Below are positions 9,683 to 19,230 of a DNA stretch of 64,000 nt, one piece after another. This stretch comes from Marivirga salinae (lineage in GTDB: Bacteria > Bacteroidota > Bacteroidia > Cytophagales > Cyclobacteriaceae): assembly GCF_030503855.1 (NCBI RefSeq), contig NZ_CP129971.1, forward strand, positions 193,501 through 257,500. Reading direction: 5' to 3'. The translations under genes and the position numbers were made by a program. How positions within the stretch are numbered: the stretch's first letter is position 1; the number at the start of each line of letters is the position of its first letter. Below the pieces are notes generated by a model. That model ran no database searches. It saw only the letters and a program-made list of their open reading frames with translations, and had not been told where the DNA came from.

Positions 9683-9837
9683 AACCACAGAGATTCTCTA
9701 AGTATTTCACAAAGATACAAAAAGTGACAACTAGAGCTGTTGAATGGTTCTTACTAATTCTTCAAAATATTGCTTTGGAGACCTTTCAATGCGAACTTAT
9801 TCTTTTTTATTAAAAAATAATTGAAAAAAAATATAAC

Positions 9838-9855
9838 CGAATGAACGTTCATTCG
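9838..9855. promoter_or_regulatory. 18-bp perfect palindrome, probable TetR operator
   Basis: CGAATGAACGTTCATTCG is its own reverse complement and lies 13 bp upstream of the TetR-family ATG. It directly abuts a TATATTTG -7 box, which suits autorepression. A degenerate copy is at 10441-10457, before the neighbouring SDR gene. Confidence 0.8.
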
Positions 9856-9863
9856 TATATTTG
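9856..9863 (+). promoter_or_regulatory. -7 box of the TetR-family gene
   Basis: TATATTTG matches TAnnTTTG exactly and is contiguous with the palindrome at 9838-9855. A bound repressor would cover the promoter. Confidence 0.6.
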
Positions 9864-9868
9864 CATCA

Positions 9869-10423
9869 ATGGATAAAAGAGAACTCATATTAGAAGCCAC
9901 TTTGGAATTAATCACGGAAAATGGATTTCATGCCACTCCAATGTCAATGATTAGTAAAAAAGCTAAAGTAGCGGCTGGTACAATTTACCATCACTTTGAA
10001 AACAAAGAAGTCTTATTAGAAGCTTTGTATGCTGAATCCAAAAAGAAAATGGGAAGAGCAATGCAATTGGCTACTGTAAATGGTGAAAATTATGAAACTG
10101 ATTTTAAATCCATATGGATTTCTCTTTTCATCTTTTATGCTGATAATAGTAATACATTTCAGTTTTTGGAGCAATATGCACAGTCCCCTTTTATTAGAAA
10201 GGAGACTAAAGAAGAACAAAGAAAACATTATCAACCCATCATAGACTTTCTTGGTGAAGGAATTAGAAAAGGAAATCTAAAATCAATGGATGTGGAGATT
10301 TTAACAGAAATGGTGCACGGGACAGTAGCTTCAGCCGCTAAAATTTTTCATCAAAATAAAGGCTTATCCAAAAATGCAATTGATCAATTAGCACAGTTTG
10401 CTTGGCAAGCTGCAAAAGCATAA
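9869..10423 (+). CDS. TetR/AcrR-family transcriptional regulator
   Basis: The 184-residue product has an N-terminal TetR helix-turn-helix at about residues 5-50: ILEATLELITENGFHATPM, then ISKKAKVAAGTIYHHFENKE. A helical ligand-binding domain follows. The ligand cannot be told from sequence. A perfect palindrome overlapping its promoter and a second, imperfect site before the downstream SDR gene suggest that it represses itself and the SDR. The 47-bp gap to the SDR start and the shared direction are consistent with one regulatory unit. Confidence 0.93.
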   Translation: MDKRELILEATLELITENGFHATPMSMISKKAKVAAGTIYHHFENKEVLLEALYAESKKKMGRAMQLATVNGENYETDFKSIWISLFIFYADNSNTFQFLEQYAQSPFIRKETKEEQRKHYQPIIDFLGEGIRKGNLKSMDVEILTEMVHGTVASAAKIFHQNKGLSKNAIDQLAQFAWQAAKA

Positions 10424-10440
10424 AAATTTTCAATAAAAAC

Positions 10441-10457
10441 CGAATGAATGTTCAATC
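10441..10457. promoter_or_regulatory. Second, imperfect operator-like site
   Basis: CGAATGAATGTTCAATC matches the palindrome at 9838-9855 except at two internal positions within its 17 bases, and it lacks the final G. It sits 14 bp before the preferred SDR start at 10471. Confidence 0.6.
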
Positions 10458-10470
10458 TAATGATAATAAA

Positions 10471-11247
10471 ATGAAAACTGCATTAATTACAGGCGCTTCC
10501 TCTGGCATAGGCTTGGAGCTAGCAAAAATTCACGCACAAAAAGGAGACAACTTAGTTCTAGTAGCGAGATCAGAACAAAAGTTAAATGATCTTAAAGTAG
10601 AATTAGAAAGTAAACATAATATTAAAGCAACAGTAATTGCTTTAGATCTTTCTAAAACAGAATCTGCACATCAACTTTTTGACCTTACTGAAGAGAAAAA
10701 TATTAAAGTTGATTATCTGATCAATAATGCTGGCTTTGGTGATTTTGAAGAATTTCACAAATCAGATTTAAATAAAGCCATGCAAATGATAGACCTTAAT
10801 ATAAAAAGCTTAACTATTTTAACTAAGCTATACTTAGATGGCATGTTGGAAAGAAAATCAGGAAAAATCATGCAATTGGCTTCCACCGCTTCCTTTCAAC
10901 CGGGCCCATTAATGGCGGTGTATTATGCTACTAAACACTATGTTTTAGCTTTTTCAGAAGCTATAGCTGAAGAACTTAATGGATCTGGCGTTTCAGTTAC
11001 TGCACTTTGCCCTGGACCAACCGCCTCAGGCTTTCAAAATGCAGCTGATTTAGGTGATTCTAAATTGGTGAAGAACAAGAAATTACCATCATCAGCTGAA
11101 GTTGCTGAATATGGATATAAATCCATGATGAAGGGAAAAAGAGTAGCCATTCACGGATTTCAGAATAAATTGATGGCTTTAAGTGTTCGTTTTACTCCTA
11201 GAAGTTGGGTCGCATCACTGGTGAAGAAACTATCTGAGAAAGGATGA
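10471..11247 (+). CDS. Short-chain dehydrogenase/reductase
   Basis: The protein of about 258 residues is a classical SDR. It has the NAD(P)-binding TGASSGIG motif at the N-terminus, NNAG in LINNAGFGDFEEF, and the catalytic Ser/Tyr/Lys set in LASTASF and YYATKHY. It most resembles the DltE/YqjQ-type subgroup of SDRs with an unknown carbonyl or alcohol substrate. I chose the ATG at 10471 because the Rossmann fold begins immediately after it (MKTALITGASSG). Upstream in-frame starts at 10402 and 10444 would add a non-conserved tail over the operator-like site. It is probably controlled by the adjacent TetR protein. Confidence 0.92.
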   Translation: MKTALITGASSGIGLELAKIHAQKGDNLVLVARSEQKLNDLKVELESKHNIKATVIALDLSKTESAHQLFDLTEEKNIKVDYLINNAGFGDFEEFHKSDLNKAMQMIDLNIKSLTILTKLYLDGMLERKSGKIMQLASTASFQPGPLMAVYYATKHYVLAFSEAIAEELNGSGVSVTALCPGPTASGFQNAADLGDSKLVKNKKLPSSAEVAEYGYKSMMKGKRVAIHGFQNKLMALSVRFTPRSWVASLVKKLSEKG

Positions 11248-11251
11248 TAAA

Positions 11252-11701
11252 CTAATCTAACTTATTCAATTTGAAAGTATAAAATCCATAATCATCATAA
11301 ACTTCTAAGTTTAAGTTATTGAAACCAATTTTAGTGGCATTACTATAAAAGCTAAATTTCTCACGGTGGATGTGATCTAAGAACTCCATATCTAGGGTAT
11401 AAATTCTTTCACTTCCATCGTGATATTGAGTTTTATGAAGTGTTAAAAACCAATCGCCACTGAAATATGCATCTAAAGAAGCATCATAGTATTCAGCATA
11501 TCCGTCATCATAAAATGTGATTTCATCTCCCCTATAATCATCCATTAAATTTTTTCTAAAAAGAGCGAAATCCCCTTTGTAAAAAGCGCGGTCGAAATAC
11601 CAAGTGCCTTCAATTCGATTCTCTCTTCTTTCCAATCTACCTCTGTCCGTACAAGAAGAAATAAAAATAACAACCAGTAAAAAGTAAGATAGCTTTTTCA
11701 T
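11252..11701 (-). CDS. Small lipoprotein of unknown function
   Basis: The 149-residue product has a lipoprotein signal with Cys at about residue 17 (FISSC). The mature part is rich in aromatic and charged residues, with phrases such as EGTWYFDRAFYKGDF, FYDDGYAEYYD and SGDWFLTL. These suggest a small beta-sandwich or lipocalin-like fold (lipocalin-like domains often open with GTW). No family was recognised with confidence. It converges on the SDR gene with a 4-bp gap. A perfect 17-bp inverted repeat sits just before its start codon. Confidence 0.8.
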   Translation of the reverse strand: MKKLSYFLLVVIFISSCTDRGRLERRENRIEGTWYFDRAFYKGDFALFRKNLMDDYRGDEITFYDDGYAEYYDASLDAYFSGDWFLTLHKTQYHDGSERIYTLDMEFLDHIHREKFSFYSNATKIGFNNLNLEVYDDYGFYTFKLNKLD

Positions 11702-12020
11702 AAGTCTGATTTTTGATTTATTCTACTAAATCAAAAATCAGACCAATTAGAATTATTTATAGCTATGACCAGGTTCATAAATCAACCTAATAAAACTACT
11801 TAAGCGTTCTTTTTCTTTGCTAATGGCATATCTCCTACCCTAAAATAATACTTTAAATTCAAATACTTATTCTTTGTACAAAATTGTAATATAAAAAGAA
11901 TAAAAGAGTAGAAACGAATATTATATATAACTATTTCTGTATTTAATGTAATTGTAACTAATTAAGGCAAGATACGTGAATCTAAAAGACCATTTTTTTT
12001 ATAAACTAAACCTTTTTATA
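11702..12020. other. 319-bp intergenic region
   Basis: It separates the divergent lipoprotein gene (minus) and yqaE-like gene (plus). The only clear structure is the inverted repeat at 11704-11743. The rest is AT-rich, with no convincing small ORF, and the promoter elements are ambiguous. Confidence 0.6.
11704..11743. promoter_or_regulatory. Perfect 17-bp inverted repeat next to a start codon
   Basis: The arms GTCTGATTTTTGATTTA and TAAATCAAAAATCAGAC are perfectly complementary with a 6-nt loop. The structure ends 2 bp upstream of the ATG at 11701 on the minus strand. In RNA it would place a strong hairpin at the translation start of the lipoprotein gene. Confidence 0.75.
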
Positions 12021-12176
12021 ATGAGCGTAATACAAATTATTTTAGCCATTTTTTTACCTCCTGTTGCTGTAGCAATGGGAAAAGGACTTACAAGTGCCTT
12101 CTGGATAAATCTAATCTTAACCATACTATTTTTTATTCCGGGTGTTATTCATGCCTTTTATGTGCTAACCAAATAA
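12021..12176 (+). CDS. YqaE/Pmp3-family small membrane protein
   Basis: The 51-residue protein has two transmembrane segments, with the family phrase ILAIFLPPVAVAMGKG followed by FWINLILTILFFIPGVIHAFYV. It matches the UPF0057/PMP3 family, small hydrophobic proteins linked in other organisms to membrane potential and salt or cold stress. I chose the ATG at 12021; an in-frame upstream start at 11976 would add 15 residues the family lacks. The DUF1206 gene begins 4 bp downstream. Confidence 0.9.
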   Translation: MSVIQIILAIFLPPVAVAMGKGLTSAFWINLILTILFFIPGVIHAFYVLTK

Positions 12177-12180
12177 TATT

Positions 12181-12963
12181 GTGGATCGAAAAAAAGAGAA
12201 AATTGCTCGCTTCGGCATTTTCACAAAAGGATTCGTCTATTGCTTAATAGGAGCACTTACTTTAACCGCTGCAATTAGTACAAGAGGAAAAAAAACGGGC
12301 ACTGGTGGTGTATTAAGTACTATCGTAGAACAACCTTTTGGGCAGATATTATTAGGGATAACCGCTGCTGGATTGTTAGGCTATGTTTTTTGGAAATTCT
12401 ATCAGGCTATAGCAGATCCTGAAGAAAAAGGAAATGACCTAAATGGTTTGTTTACTAGAGCAGGCTATGCCTCTTCAGGTGTATTTTATGGATTTTTAGC
12501 ATTTACTGCATTAAAAATGCTCTTTTTTGCTGAAGAAGGATCTGGGGAAGACAATCAATCTTTTGTAGTTTCATTATTAAGTAAACCGCATGGGCAAATA
12601 TTAGTAGGGATTTTTGCTGTTGCATTTTTAGGAAAGGCAGGTTATCAAATTTACATTGCTTATTCTGGTATATTTAAGAATAGAGTCCAAGCTGCCGAAC
12701 TTGACAATAGAGTTGAGCGAATTATAATAAACTCCGGCTATGTAGGCTATACAGCAAGAGGCATTGTTGTGGGGATAATTTCTTATCTCATATTTCATGC
12801 TGCTTTTACAGCTAACTCAAAATCAGCTGGTGGCACTAAAGATGCTTTTAATTTTATTCAAAATGAATTTGGATTATTTGTTCTAGCTGTACTTGCCGTA
12901 GGTCTATTCGCCTTCGGTTTTTTTCTGTTGGTGAAAGCAAGGTATAGAACTATCAACATTTAA
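12181..12963 (+). CDS. DUF1206 membrane protein
   Basis: The 260-residue integral membrane protein starts at GTG 12181. It consists of three repeats, each with two transmembrane helices. Each repeat begins with a related G-[FY]-[VT]-x-[YK] motif (FTKGFVYCLIGALTL, FTRAGYASSGVFYGFLA, GYVGYTARGIVVGIISYLI) and contains an HGQIL or FGQIL motif in its middle. This is the DUF1206 architecture; its molecular function is unknown. It follows the yqaE-like gene by 4 bp and precedes the DUF4235-like gene by 12 bp, so the three probably form an operon. Confidence 0.92.
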   Translation: MDRKKEKIARFGIFTKGFVYCLIGALTLTAAISTRGKKTGTGGVLSTIVEQPFGQILLGITAAGLLGYVFWKFYQAIADPEEKGNDLNGLFTRAGYASSGVFYGFLAFTALKMLFFAEEGSGEDNQSFVVSLLSKPHGQILVGIFAVAFLGKAGYQIYIAYSGIFKNRVQAAELDNRVERIIINSGYVGYTARGIVVGIISYLIFHAAFTANSKSAGGTKDAFNFIQNEFGLFVLAVLAVGLFAFGFFLLVKARYRTINI

Positions 12964-12975
12964 AATCTAAAAATT

Positions 12976-13269
12976 ATGCAACTGAGGAAAAATAAATATT
13001 TGACGGAAAGTAATTACGATTCACTTGAAACTCTAGCAGCATTTGGCATAAGTTTCCTAGCTAAAGAGTTAGTGAAAAAAGGATGGAAAAAATTCACTAA
13101 AACGCCACCACCCGAAAGTCTTTACTCATCAAAGGTGAGTGCCAAAAAAGTGATACTGTTTTCAATGAGTCTTGCGCTTGTGAGCATGAGTATTAAATTA
13201 TTGACACGCGAATTACTTGCCAAAGAATGGGACAAATTAGATGGTAAATTGCCCGAACGCTTAACTTAA
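12976..13269 (+). CDS. Small membrane protein, DUF4235-like
   Basis: The 97-residue protein has two weakly hydrophobic helices (ETLAAFGISFLAKELVKKGWKKF and VILFSMSLALVSMSIKLLTREL in part), each followed by a basic Lys/Trp segment. The layout, a repeated helix then K.W.K, resembles the DUF4235 family of small envelope proteins. The assignment is by memory of that pattern and is tentative. It is the third gene in the cluster with the yqaE-like and DUF1206 genes. Confidence 0.7.
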   Translation: MQLRKNKYLTESNYDSLETLAAFGISFLAKELVKKGWKKFTKTPPPESLYSSKVSAKKVILFSMSLALVSMSIKLLTRELLAKEWDKLDGKLPERLT

Positions 13270-13327
13270 TTAAATACAAAAAAAATAATTTGACATAATG
13301 TTATGCAATCAGCATTTATAAATTATT

Positions 13328-13361
13328 GAAATAGTATCTGACTTAGTCAAGATGCTATTTC
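13328..13361. terminator. Hairpin between convergent genes
   Basis: GAAATAGTATCT and AGATGCTATTTC pair over 12 bp (one G-U), with an inner GAC/GTC pairing. It lies between the genes ending at 13269 (plus) and 13375 (minus). There is no strong T tract, so its role as a two-way terminator is inferred from position. Confidence 0.5.
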
Positions 13362-13374
13362 ACTTAAATCATTT

Positions 13375-13845
13375 TTACAAACTAGAAATAATTTCTCCCA
13401 TTTCTACTAAGGCCCACCATGTAGCGTATATAAGTGCAGCAATTATTGCTATTACCAACAGAATGATTAAAACTAAGAGCCCCTTGCCTGAACCCTGATG
13501 TTTACCCTCTTCATAATATTCCTGGGCCAAACGAAGATTTTTATCATTGGCCCTATACCAAACATCGAAAATGGCACCCAAAATAGGTATCGCTCCTATC
13601 AATGCATCAATTGAAACATTAATGAGCATTTTCGTAATCAATTTACCACCAGCTCCATTTTTCCGAATAGTGTAAATAAGCATTAAAGAAACAATGTATG
13701 AACTCAAATCTCCAACACCAGGAATTATACCGATCAGTGGATCTATCCCAAACTTGATTGAAGTTGAAGGTATTCTGAATTTTGAATCCATCAATTGTGA
13801 TATTCTTCTGATCCACTTAAGGTCTGGCTTGGAGCTTGGTGTCAT
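13375..13845 (-). CDS. DUF4112 membrane protein
   Basis: The 156-residue protein carries the DUF4112 signature, a glycine-rich IKFGIDPLIGIIPGVGDL followed by a related ALIGAIPILGAIFDVWYRANDKNLRL. One hydrophobic helix is at the C-terminus (about 118-148). DUF4112 proteins are small membrane proteins of unknown function. The repeated GxIPxxG motifs suggest re-entrant or paired membrane helices. It is convergent with the DUF4235-like gene and on the opposite strand to gdhA. Confidence 0.9.
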   Translation of the reverse strand: MTPSSKPDLKWIRRISQLMDSKFRIPSTSIKFGIDPLIGIIPGVGDLSSYIVSLMLIYTIRKNGAGGKLITKMLINVSIDALIGAIPILGAIFDVWYRANDKNLRLAQEYYEEGKHQGSGKGLLVLIILLVIAIIAALIYATWWALVEMGEIISSL

Positions 13846-14105
13846 AAATATTAATTATGGATAGATTATATAAAACATTAAAAAATAATTCGAGTAAAAA
13901 AATATTAATATTTATTAAAGATTAAATCTAGATAGGCCTAATTGATAATAAACATCTTAAAAAATTTTATATGTCTACTTTCTTTAACAGAATTTCTGTA
14001 AATAGAGTTACCAAATAAATAGAGTCTATTAGATAATTACACAGAAACTGTTTGTAATTAGCTTTATTTCAGCTATAAAACATTTTTTTTGTGGTTTAAT
14101 TTTAG

Positions 14106-15488
<1,383 letters not shown>

Positions 15489-15500
15489 TTCCAATAATTT

Positions 15501-15542
15501 GCTAACATTGCAGTTAACTAAAACTGTTATGTTAGCTTTTCT
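15501..15542 (+). terminator. gdhA terminator
   Basis: GCTAACAT pairs with ATGTTAGC and an inner CAGTT pairs with AACTG, followed by TTTTCTT. It starts 12 nt after the gdhA stop. Confidence 0.8.
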
Positions 15543-15670
15543 TATTGATCCGAACCATCACTACTTTTCAGTTTAAACCTCTTTAATTCAAAATAAGTCC
15601 GATTATCAAATAATACTTTGAAAGTACAGCTGATTCTCCTAGTTTTCAAATTCACTATCAACCACCAAAT

Positions 15671-17143
15671 ATGAAATGGATATTAAGGCATCAATGGCTA
15701 AGTTTTAGAAGATCTCCTGCTTTTGAGAAAGATTTAGGAATAAAAATTTTCTTGGCTATTCTAGGCTTGCTTGTTTTAGTAAACTTAATTTTTGTAAGCG
15801 CCAATTTAAATGAAACCCTCCAAGCTTTAGGTATCAATAAAGAACCCACTCAATTGGTCAACCAGTTTCTCCTTTACTATTTCGTGAGTGAGCTGGCTCT
15901 ACGTTATATAATGCAAACGGTACCGGTTTTGGATATTGAGCCTTATTTGCATTTACCGATACAAAAAAAGTTAATTACTCGCTTTTTAGTGATTAAATCC
16001 ATTTTCAATCCTTACAACCTGATTGCACCTGCAATTTTTATCCCGTTAACTATCAGCACTTTCATCCCCGCCTTAGGAATTGAAAAGTCAATCGCTTGGC
16101 TAGCTTTTACGTTATTACTTTCCCACTGCCTTCATTTCTTCAACATTCTGATGAAGAAAAAATTGGAAAATAATCTTACCGTATGGCTAATATTCGCAGG
16201 CTTAATCACCTTGAATTTTGTTGGGGATCGCTTTATGAATTTTGAATTAATTCCGTTGGGTGATTGGGCGATGATTGTCTATAACTCACCAATTTTATTA
16301 ATTCTTCCAATAGCGCTTTTAGGCTATCTAATATACATGAGTTTTCAATTTTTCTATCAAAATCTTTATGTAGAAGATCTATTTGATGCCAAAATGATGT
16401 CTGGCGAGGAATTTACAAGTAGACTTAGCAATTGGGGAAATAAAGGCTTGATGAACACACTAATTGTGCAGGAGTTAAAATTAATCTTGAGGCATAAAAG
16501 AAGTCGATCAAGCATTATGCTAGCAGGACTATTTCTATTCTATCCACTACTAATTTTTAGTATGGGACAAGAAGCACAATCAAAATCTATGGCGATATTA
16601 GTGAGTGTTTTCTTCACAGGAATATTTATTATTCAGTATGGCCAATTTTTATGGAGTTGGAATACGAACCAAATGGATTTCTTTTTGACCAAAATAAACC
16701 CCTACACTTATTGGGTAGAATCAAGATATAGATTGTTGATTTATTCTGTGATAATTACTGCTGTGCTTTCCCTTCCCTATTTTTATTTTGGATATGAGGT
16801 AATGCTCATAATGGGAGCAACAGCTTTATATAATATTGGCATAAACAGCATGCTGATTATGCGCATGAGCCTTTGGGGAGCTAAACCGATAGAATTAGAT
16901 AAAAGCGCAATGATGAATTATCAAGGAGTTGGGGCAGCACAATTTGTAGTGGGCATTCCTTTAATTTTAGGGCCTATTGCTGTTTATTACGCCTTTTCTA
17001 CAGTTTGGAATAACCAGATAGGGATTTCAGCTATTGCAATAGCTGGTTTGATTGGTTTAATTTTTAGAAAACCCTTCTTTAATTCCATTGCTAAAAAACT
17101 TAAAAAAGATAAATACAAACTTATTCACGATTTAACCATTTAG
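15671..17143 (+). CDS. DUF5687 family ABC transporter permease
   Basis: The 490-residue protein has about ten to twelve hydrophobic segments, and its start (MKWILRHQWLSFRRSPAFEKDLG) is typical of DUF5687 proteins of Bacteroidota. These pair with an ABC ATPase in putative exporters. The ATPase gene starts 4 bp downstream, supporting a two-component ABC-2-like exporter. The substrate is unknown. Confidence 0.9.
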   Translation: MKWILRHQWLSFRRSPAFEKDLGIKIFLAILGLLVLVNLIFVSANLNETLQALGINKEPTQLVNQFLLYYFVSELALRYIMQTVPVLDIEPYLHLPIQKKLITRFLVIKSIFNPYNLIAPAIFIPLTISTFIPALGIEKSIAWLAFTLLLSHCLHFFNILMKKKLENNLTVWLIFAGLITLNFVGDRFMNFELIPLGDWAMIVYNSPILLILPIALLGYLIYMSFQFFYQNLYVEDLFDAKMMSGEEFTSRLSNWGNKGLMNTLIVQELKLILRHKRSRSSIMLAGLFLFYPLLIFSMGQEAQSKSMAILVSVFFTGIFIIQYGQFLWSWNTNQMDFFLTKINPYTYWVESRYRLLIYSVIITAVLSLPYFYFGYEVMLIMGATALYNIGINSMLIMRMSLWGAKPIELDKSAMMNYQGVGAAQFVVGIPLILGPIAVYYAFSTVWNNQIGISAIAIAGLIGLIFRKPFFNSIAKKLKKDKYKLIHDLTI

Positions 17144-17147
17144 AAAA

Positions 17148-17849
17148 GTGATCAAAATAAACAACCTTAAAAAAAGCTATAAGAACATAACAGTATTAAA
17201 TGTTCCTGAAATGGATATTCCAGAAGGGCAATCATTTGGTTTGGTCGGGAATAATGGCGCAGGAAAAACAACTCTATTGAGGATAATGCTTGATTTAATA
17301 CGACCAAGTGATGGAGAAGTATTAATTGATGAATCAGCAGTAAACAATAGTGAGGAATGGAAAAGTTTCACTGGCTCCTTTATTGATGAAAAATTCTTAA
17401 TTAGCTATTTAACACCTGAAGAATATTTTCAATTTATCTCAAAAATCAGAGGAGTAAGCAAAGGAGATCTTGAGCAACATTTAAAGTTATTTGAATCACT
17501 CTTTAATGATGAGATTTTTGGAAAGAAGAAATACATTAGGGATTTATCCAAAGGAAATAAAAAGAAGCTCGGAGTTGCAGCTGCACTTCTAGGAGACCCC
17601 AGACTTGTTTTACTGGATGAACCCTTTGAAAACCTCGATCCAACGAGTCAAATCAGACTGAAGAAAATTATACAGCAGTTCCAAGCTGAAAAATCAGTTA
17701 CTTTCGTGATTTCCAGCCACGATCTAAATCATGTAACTGAAATTTGTGAACGAATTGTGATTTTGGATAAAGGTGAAATTGTAAAAGACATAGAGGTAAC
17801 GGAACGTACTTTACAGGAGCTGACGGAGTATTTTGGGGAGAATATTTAA
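17148..17849 (+). CDS. ABC transporter ATP-binding protein
   Basis: The 233-residue ATPase has Walker A GNNGAGKTT, a signature in the LSKGNKKKLG region (a common variant in ABC-2-type exporters), Walker B LVLLDEPFENLD and the switch His in VISSHDL. It starts at GTG 17148, 4 bp after the DUF5687 permease gene, which is its likely membrane partner. An inverted repeat at 17849-17876 may end the transcript. Confidence 0.94.
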   Translation: MIKINNLKKSYKNITVLNVPEMDIPEGQSFGLVGNNGAGKTTLLRIMLDLIRPSDGEVLIDESAVNNSEEWKSFTGSFIDEKFLISYLTPEEYFQFISKIRGVSKGDLEQHLKLFESLFNDEIFGKKKYIRDLSKGNKKKLGVAAALLGDPRLVLLDEPFENLDPTSQIRLKKIIQQFQAEKSVTFVISSHDLNHVTEICERIVILDKGEIVKDIEVTERTLQELTEYFGENI

Positions 17850-17876
17850 AGAGTTTATAATAAATTTTAAACTCTT
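17849..17876 (+). terminator. Possible terminator of the DUF5687 ABC operon
   Basis: AAGAGTTTA pairs with TAAACTCTT over 9 bp, overlapping the last base of the stop codon. The stem is AT-rich and lacks a clean T run. Confidence 0.4.
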
Positions 17877-17928
17877 AAGTTATATAGTCTTTATTTTAAA
17901 GAACTATTAACCTAAACCCATTTACAAC

Positions 17929-19194
17929 ATGAAACGCCTTTGTTTTATTATTTTTAACTTATGCTTTACAAATGCGATTATAGCACAAGACGAAATCCCT
18001 CACATTCCCATTTCATCTTACAATCCAGATGAATCAACTGAAGAACTAAACCAACTTAGCAGTTATTTCGAAAATGCAAAGCTTATTGGACTAGGAGAAT
18101 CAACTCATGGCACTAGTGAATTCACTCTGATGCGCCATAAATTATTTAGGTTTTTAGTTGAGGAGCATGGATATAATACCATATTCCTAGAAGAAGATTA
18201 TGCCACTTGCTTAAGAGCAGATGCCTACATTAAAGGTGCAGAAGATGACCCAAGTGAAGTGGTTAAATCATTTAACCAATGGCCATGGATGACACAAGAA
18301 TTGGCAGATTTAATTGAATGGATGAGAGAATATAATGCTAATACAGAGAATGAACAATTAAGTTTTATCGGTGTAGATATTCAATACTTCAAAACCACTT
18401 TAGATGTGATTGATAGCATTTTAATTTCATACTCACCAACCTTAAAAAATGAATTAACAATTACAGAAACCACTAATAGTGAATTCATGTCAAAGTCTAA
18501 TAATGAGGGTATAGAAAAATTTGAAGTAATATTGAAAGAAAGAAAAGCTGCTTCTGAAGATATTGAGTTATCAGTAGTCGATAAAAAAAAATTGAACCAC
18601 CTAACAAGAGGCTTAAAATTTATTATAGAAGAAAAACACAATCTAAAATATGGTGCTTATAGAGATGTAAAGATGGCAGAAAACATCATGGCTCATTTTG
18701 AAGACGACCCACAAACCAATGGGATATTTTGGGCACACAATACACATATTTTAAATAGATGTGAAAATGAAAGGAAAGGGAATTGTAGAACTGGAGCAAA
18801 TTTGAAGAATTGGATGGGCGATGAATATTATTCCATTGCTCTTGATTTTGACAAAGGCGCCTTCAATGCGTATTATTTATCAAATGAAGAGGGAGATAAA
18901 AATGATATAGATAATTATACCTTGGGAGAAGTTTCAGTTGATCCTGCAATAGAAGGATCTGTTGCATACCGTTTGCGAAAAAAGTATGATTCTGTAGTGT
19001 TCATGCCAACAGGAAGTTTTACAAAAAGGAAGGATAGAAAAATATCAGGAAGAACTGTGGGTGCAAGTTTTACGAATCGTTCTAAAAATGGCTCACAAAC
19101 AATTTTTGAACCATTTTATGTTAAGAATTTTGATGCCATAATTGTAATTAAAAACACTAGTGCAACTGAACTACTGGTAGATTCTGCCAAATAA
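17929..19194 (+). CDS. Erythromycin-esterase-like exported protein
   Basis: The 421-residue product has a signal peptide (cleavage near NAIIAQDE). The rest matches the erythromycin esterase superfamily. It has GLGESTHGTSEF with the conserved Glu and His, FLEEDYATCLRADAYI, and WAHNTHI with a second conserved His. True macrolide esterases share this fold, but most exported Bacteroidota members have no shown substrate, so antibiotic resistance should not be assumed. It appears to stand alone and converges on the porP/sprF gene with a hairpin between them. Confidence 0.9.
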   Translation: MKRLCFIIFNLCFTNAIIAQDEIPHIPISSYNPDESTEELNQLSSYFENAKLIGLGESTHGTSEFTLMRHKLFRFLVEEHGYNTIFLEEDYATCLRADAYIKGAEDDPSEVVKSFNQWPWMTQELADLIEWMREYNANTENEQLSFIGVDIQYFKTTLDVIDSILISYSPTLKNELTITETTNSEFMSKSNNEGIEKFEVILKERKAASEDIELSVVDKKKLNHLTRGLKFIIEEKHNLKYGAYRDVKMAENIMAHFEDDPQTNGIFWAHNTHILNRCENERKGNCRTGANLKNWMGDEYYSIALDFDKGAFNAYYLSNEEGDKNDIDNYTLGEVSVDPAIEGSVAYRLRKKYDSVVFMPTGSFTKRKDRKISGRTVGASFTNRSKNGSQTIFEPFYVKNFDAIIVIKNTSATELLVDSAK

Positions 19195-19200
19195 AAAAAT

Positions 19201-19230
19201 AAAAGGGTGGTGACTAAGCCATCCTTTTTA
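19201..19230. terminator. Bidirectional terminator between esterase-like and porP/sprF genes
   Basis: AAAAGGGTGG pairs with CCATCCTTTT (10 bp, one G-U) around an 8-nt loop, with A- and T-rich flanks on both sides. It lies at the end of both convergent genes and overlaps the stop codon of the minus-strand gene. Confidence 0.75.

Noticed and set aside
17929..19194. Macrolide resistance gene
   Set aside because: The protein belongs to the erythromycin esterase superfamily, but most exported members have no shown macrolide activity and there is no mobile context.
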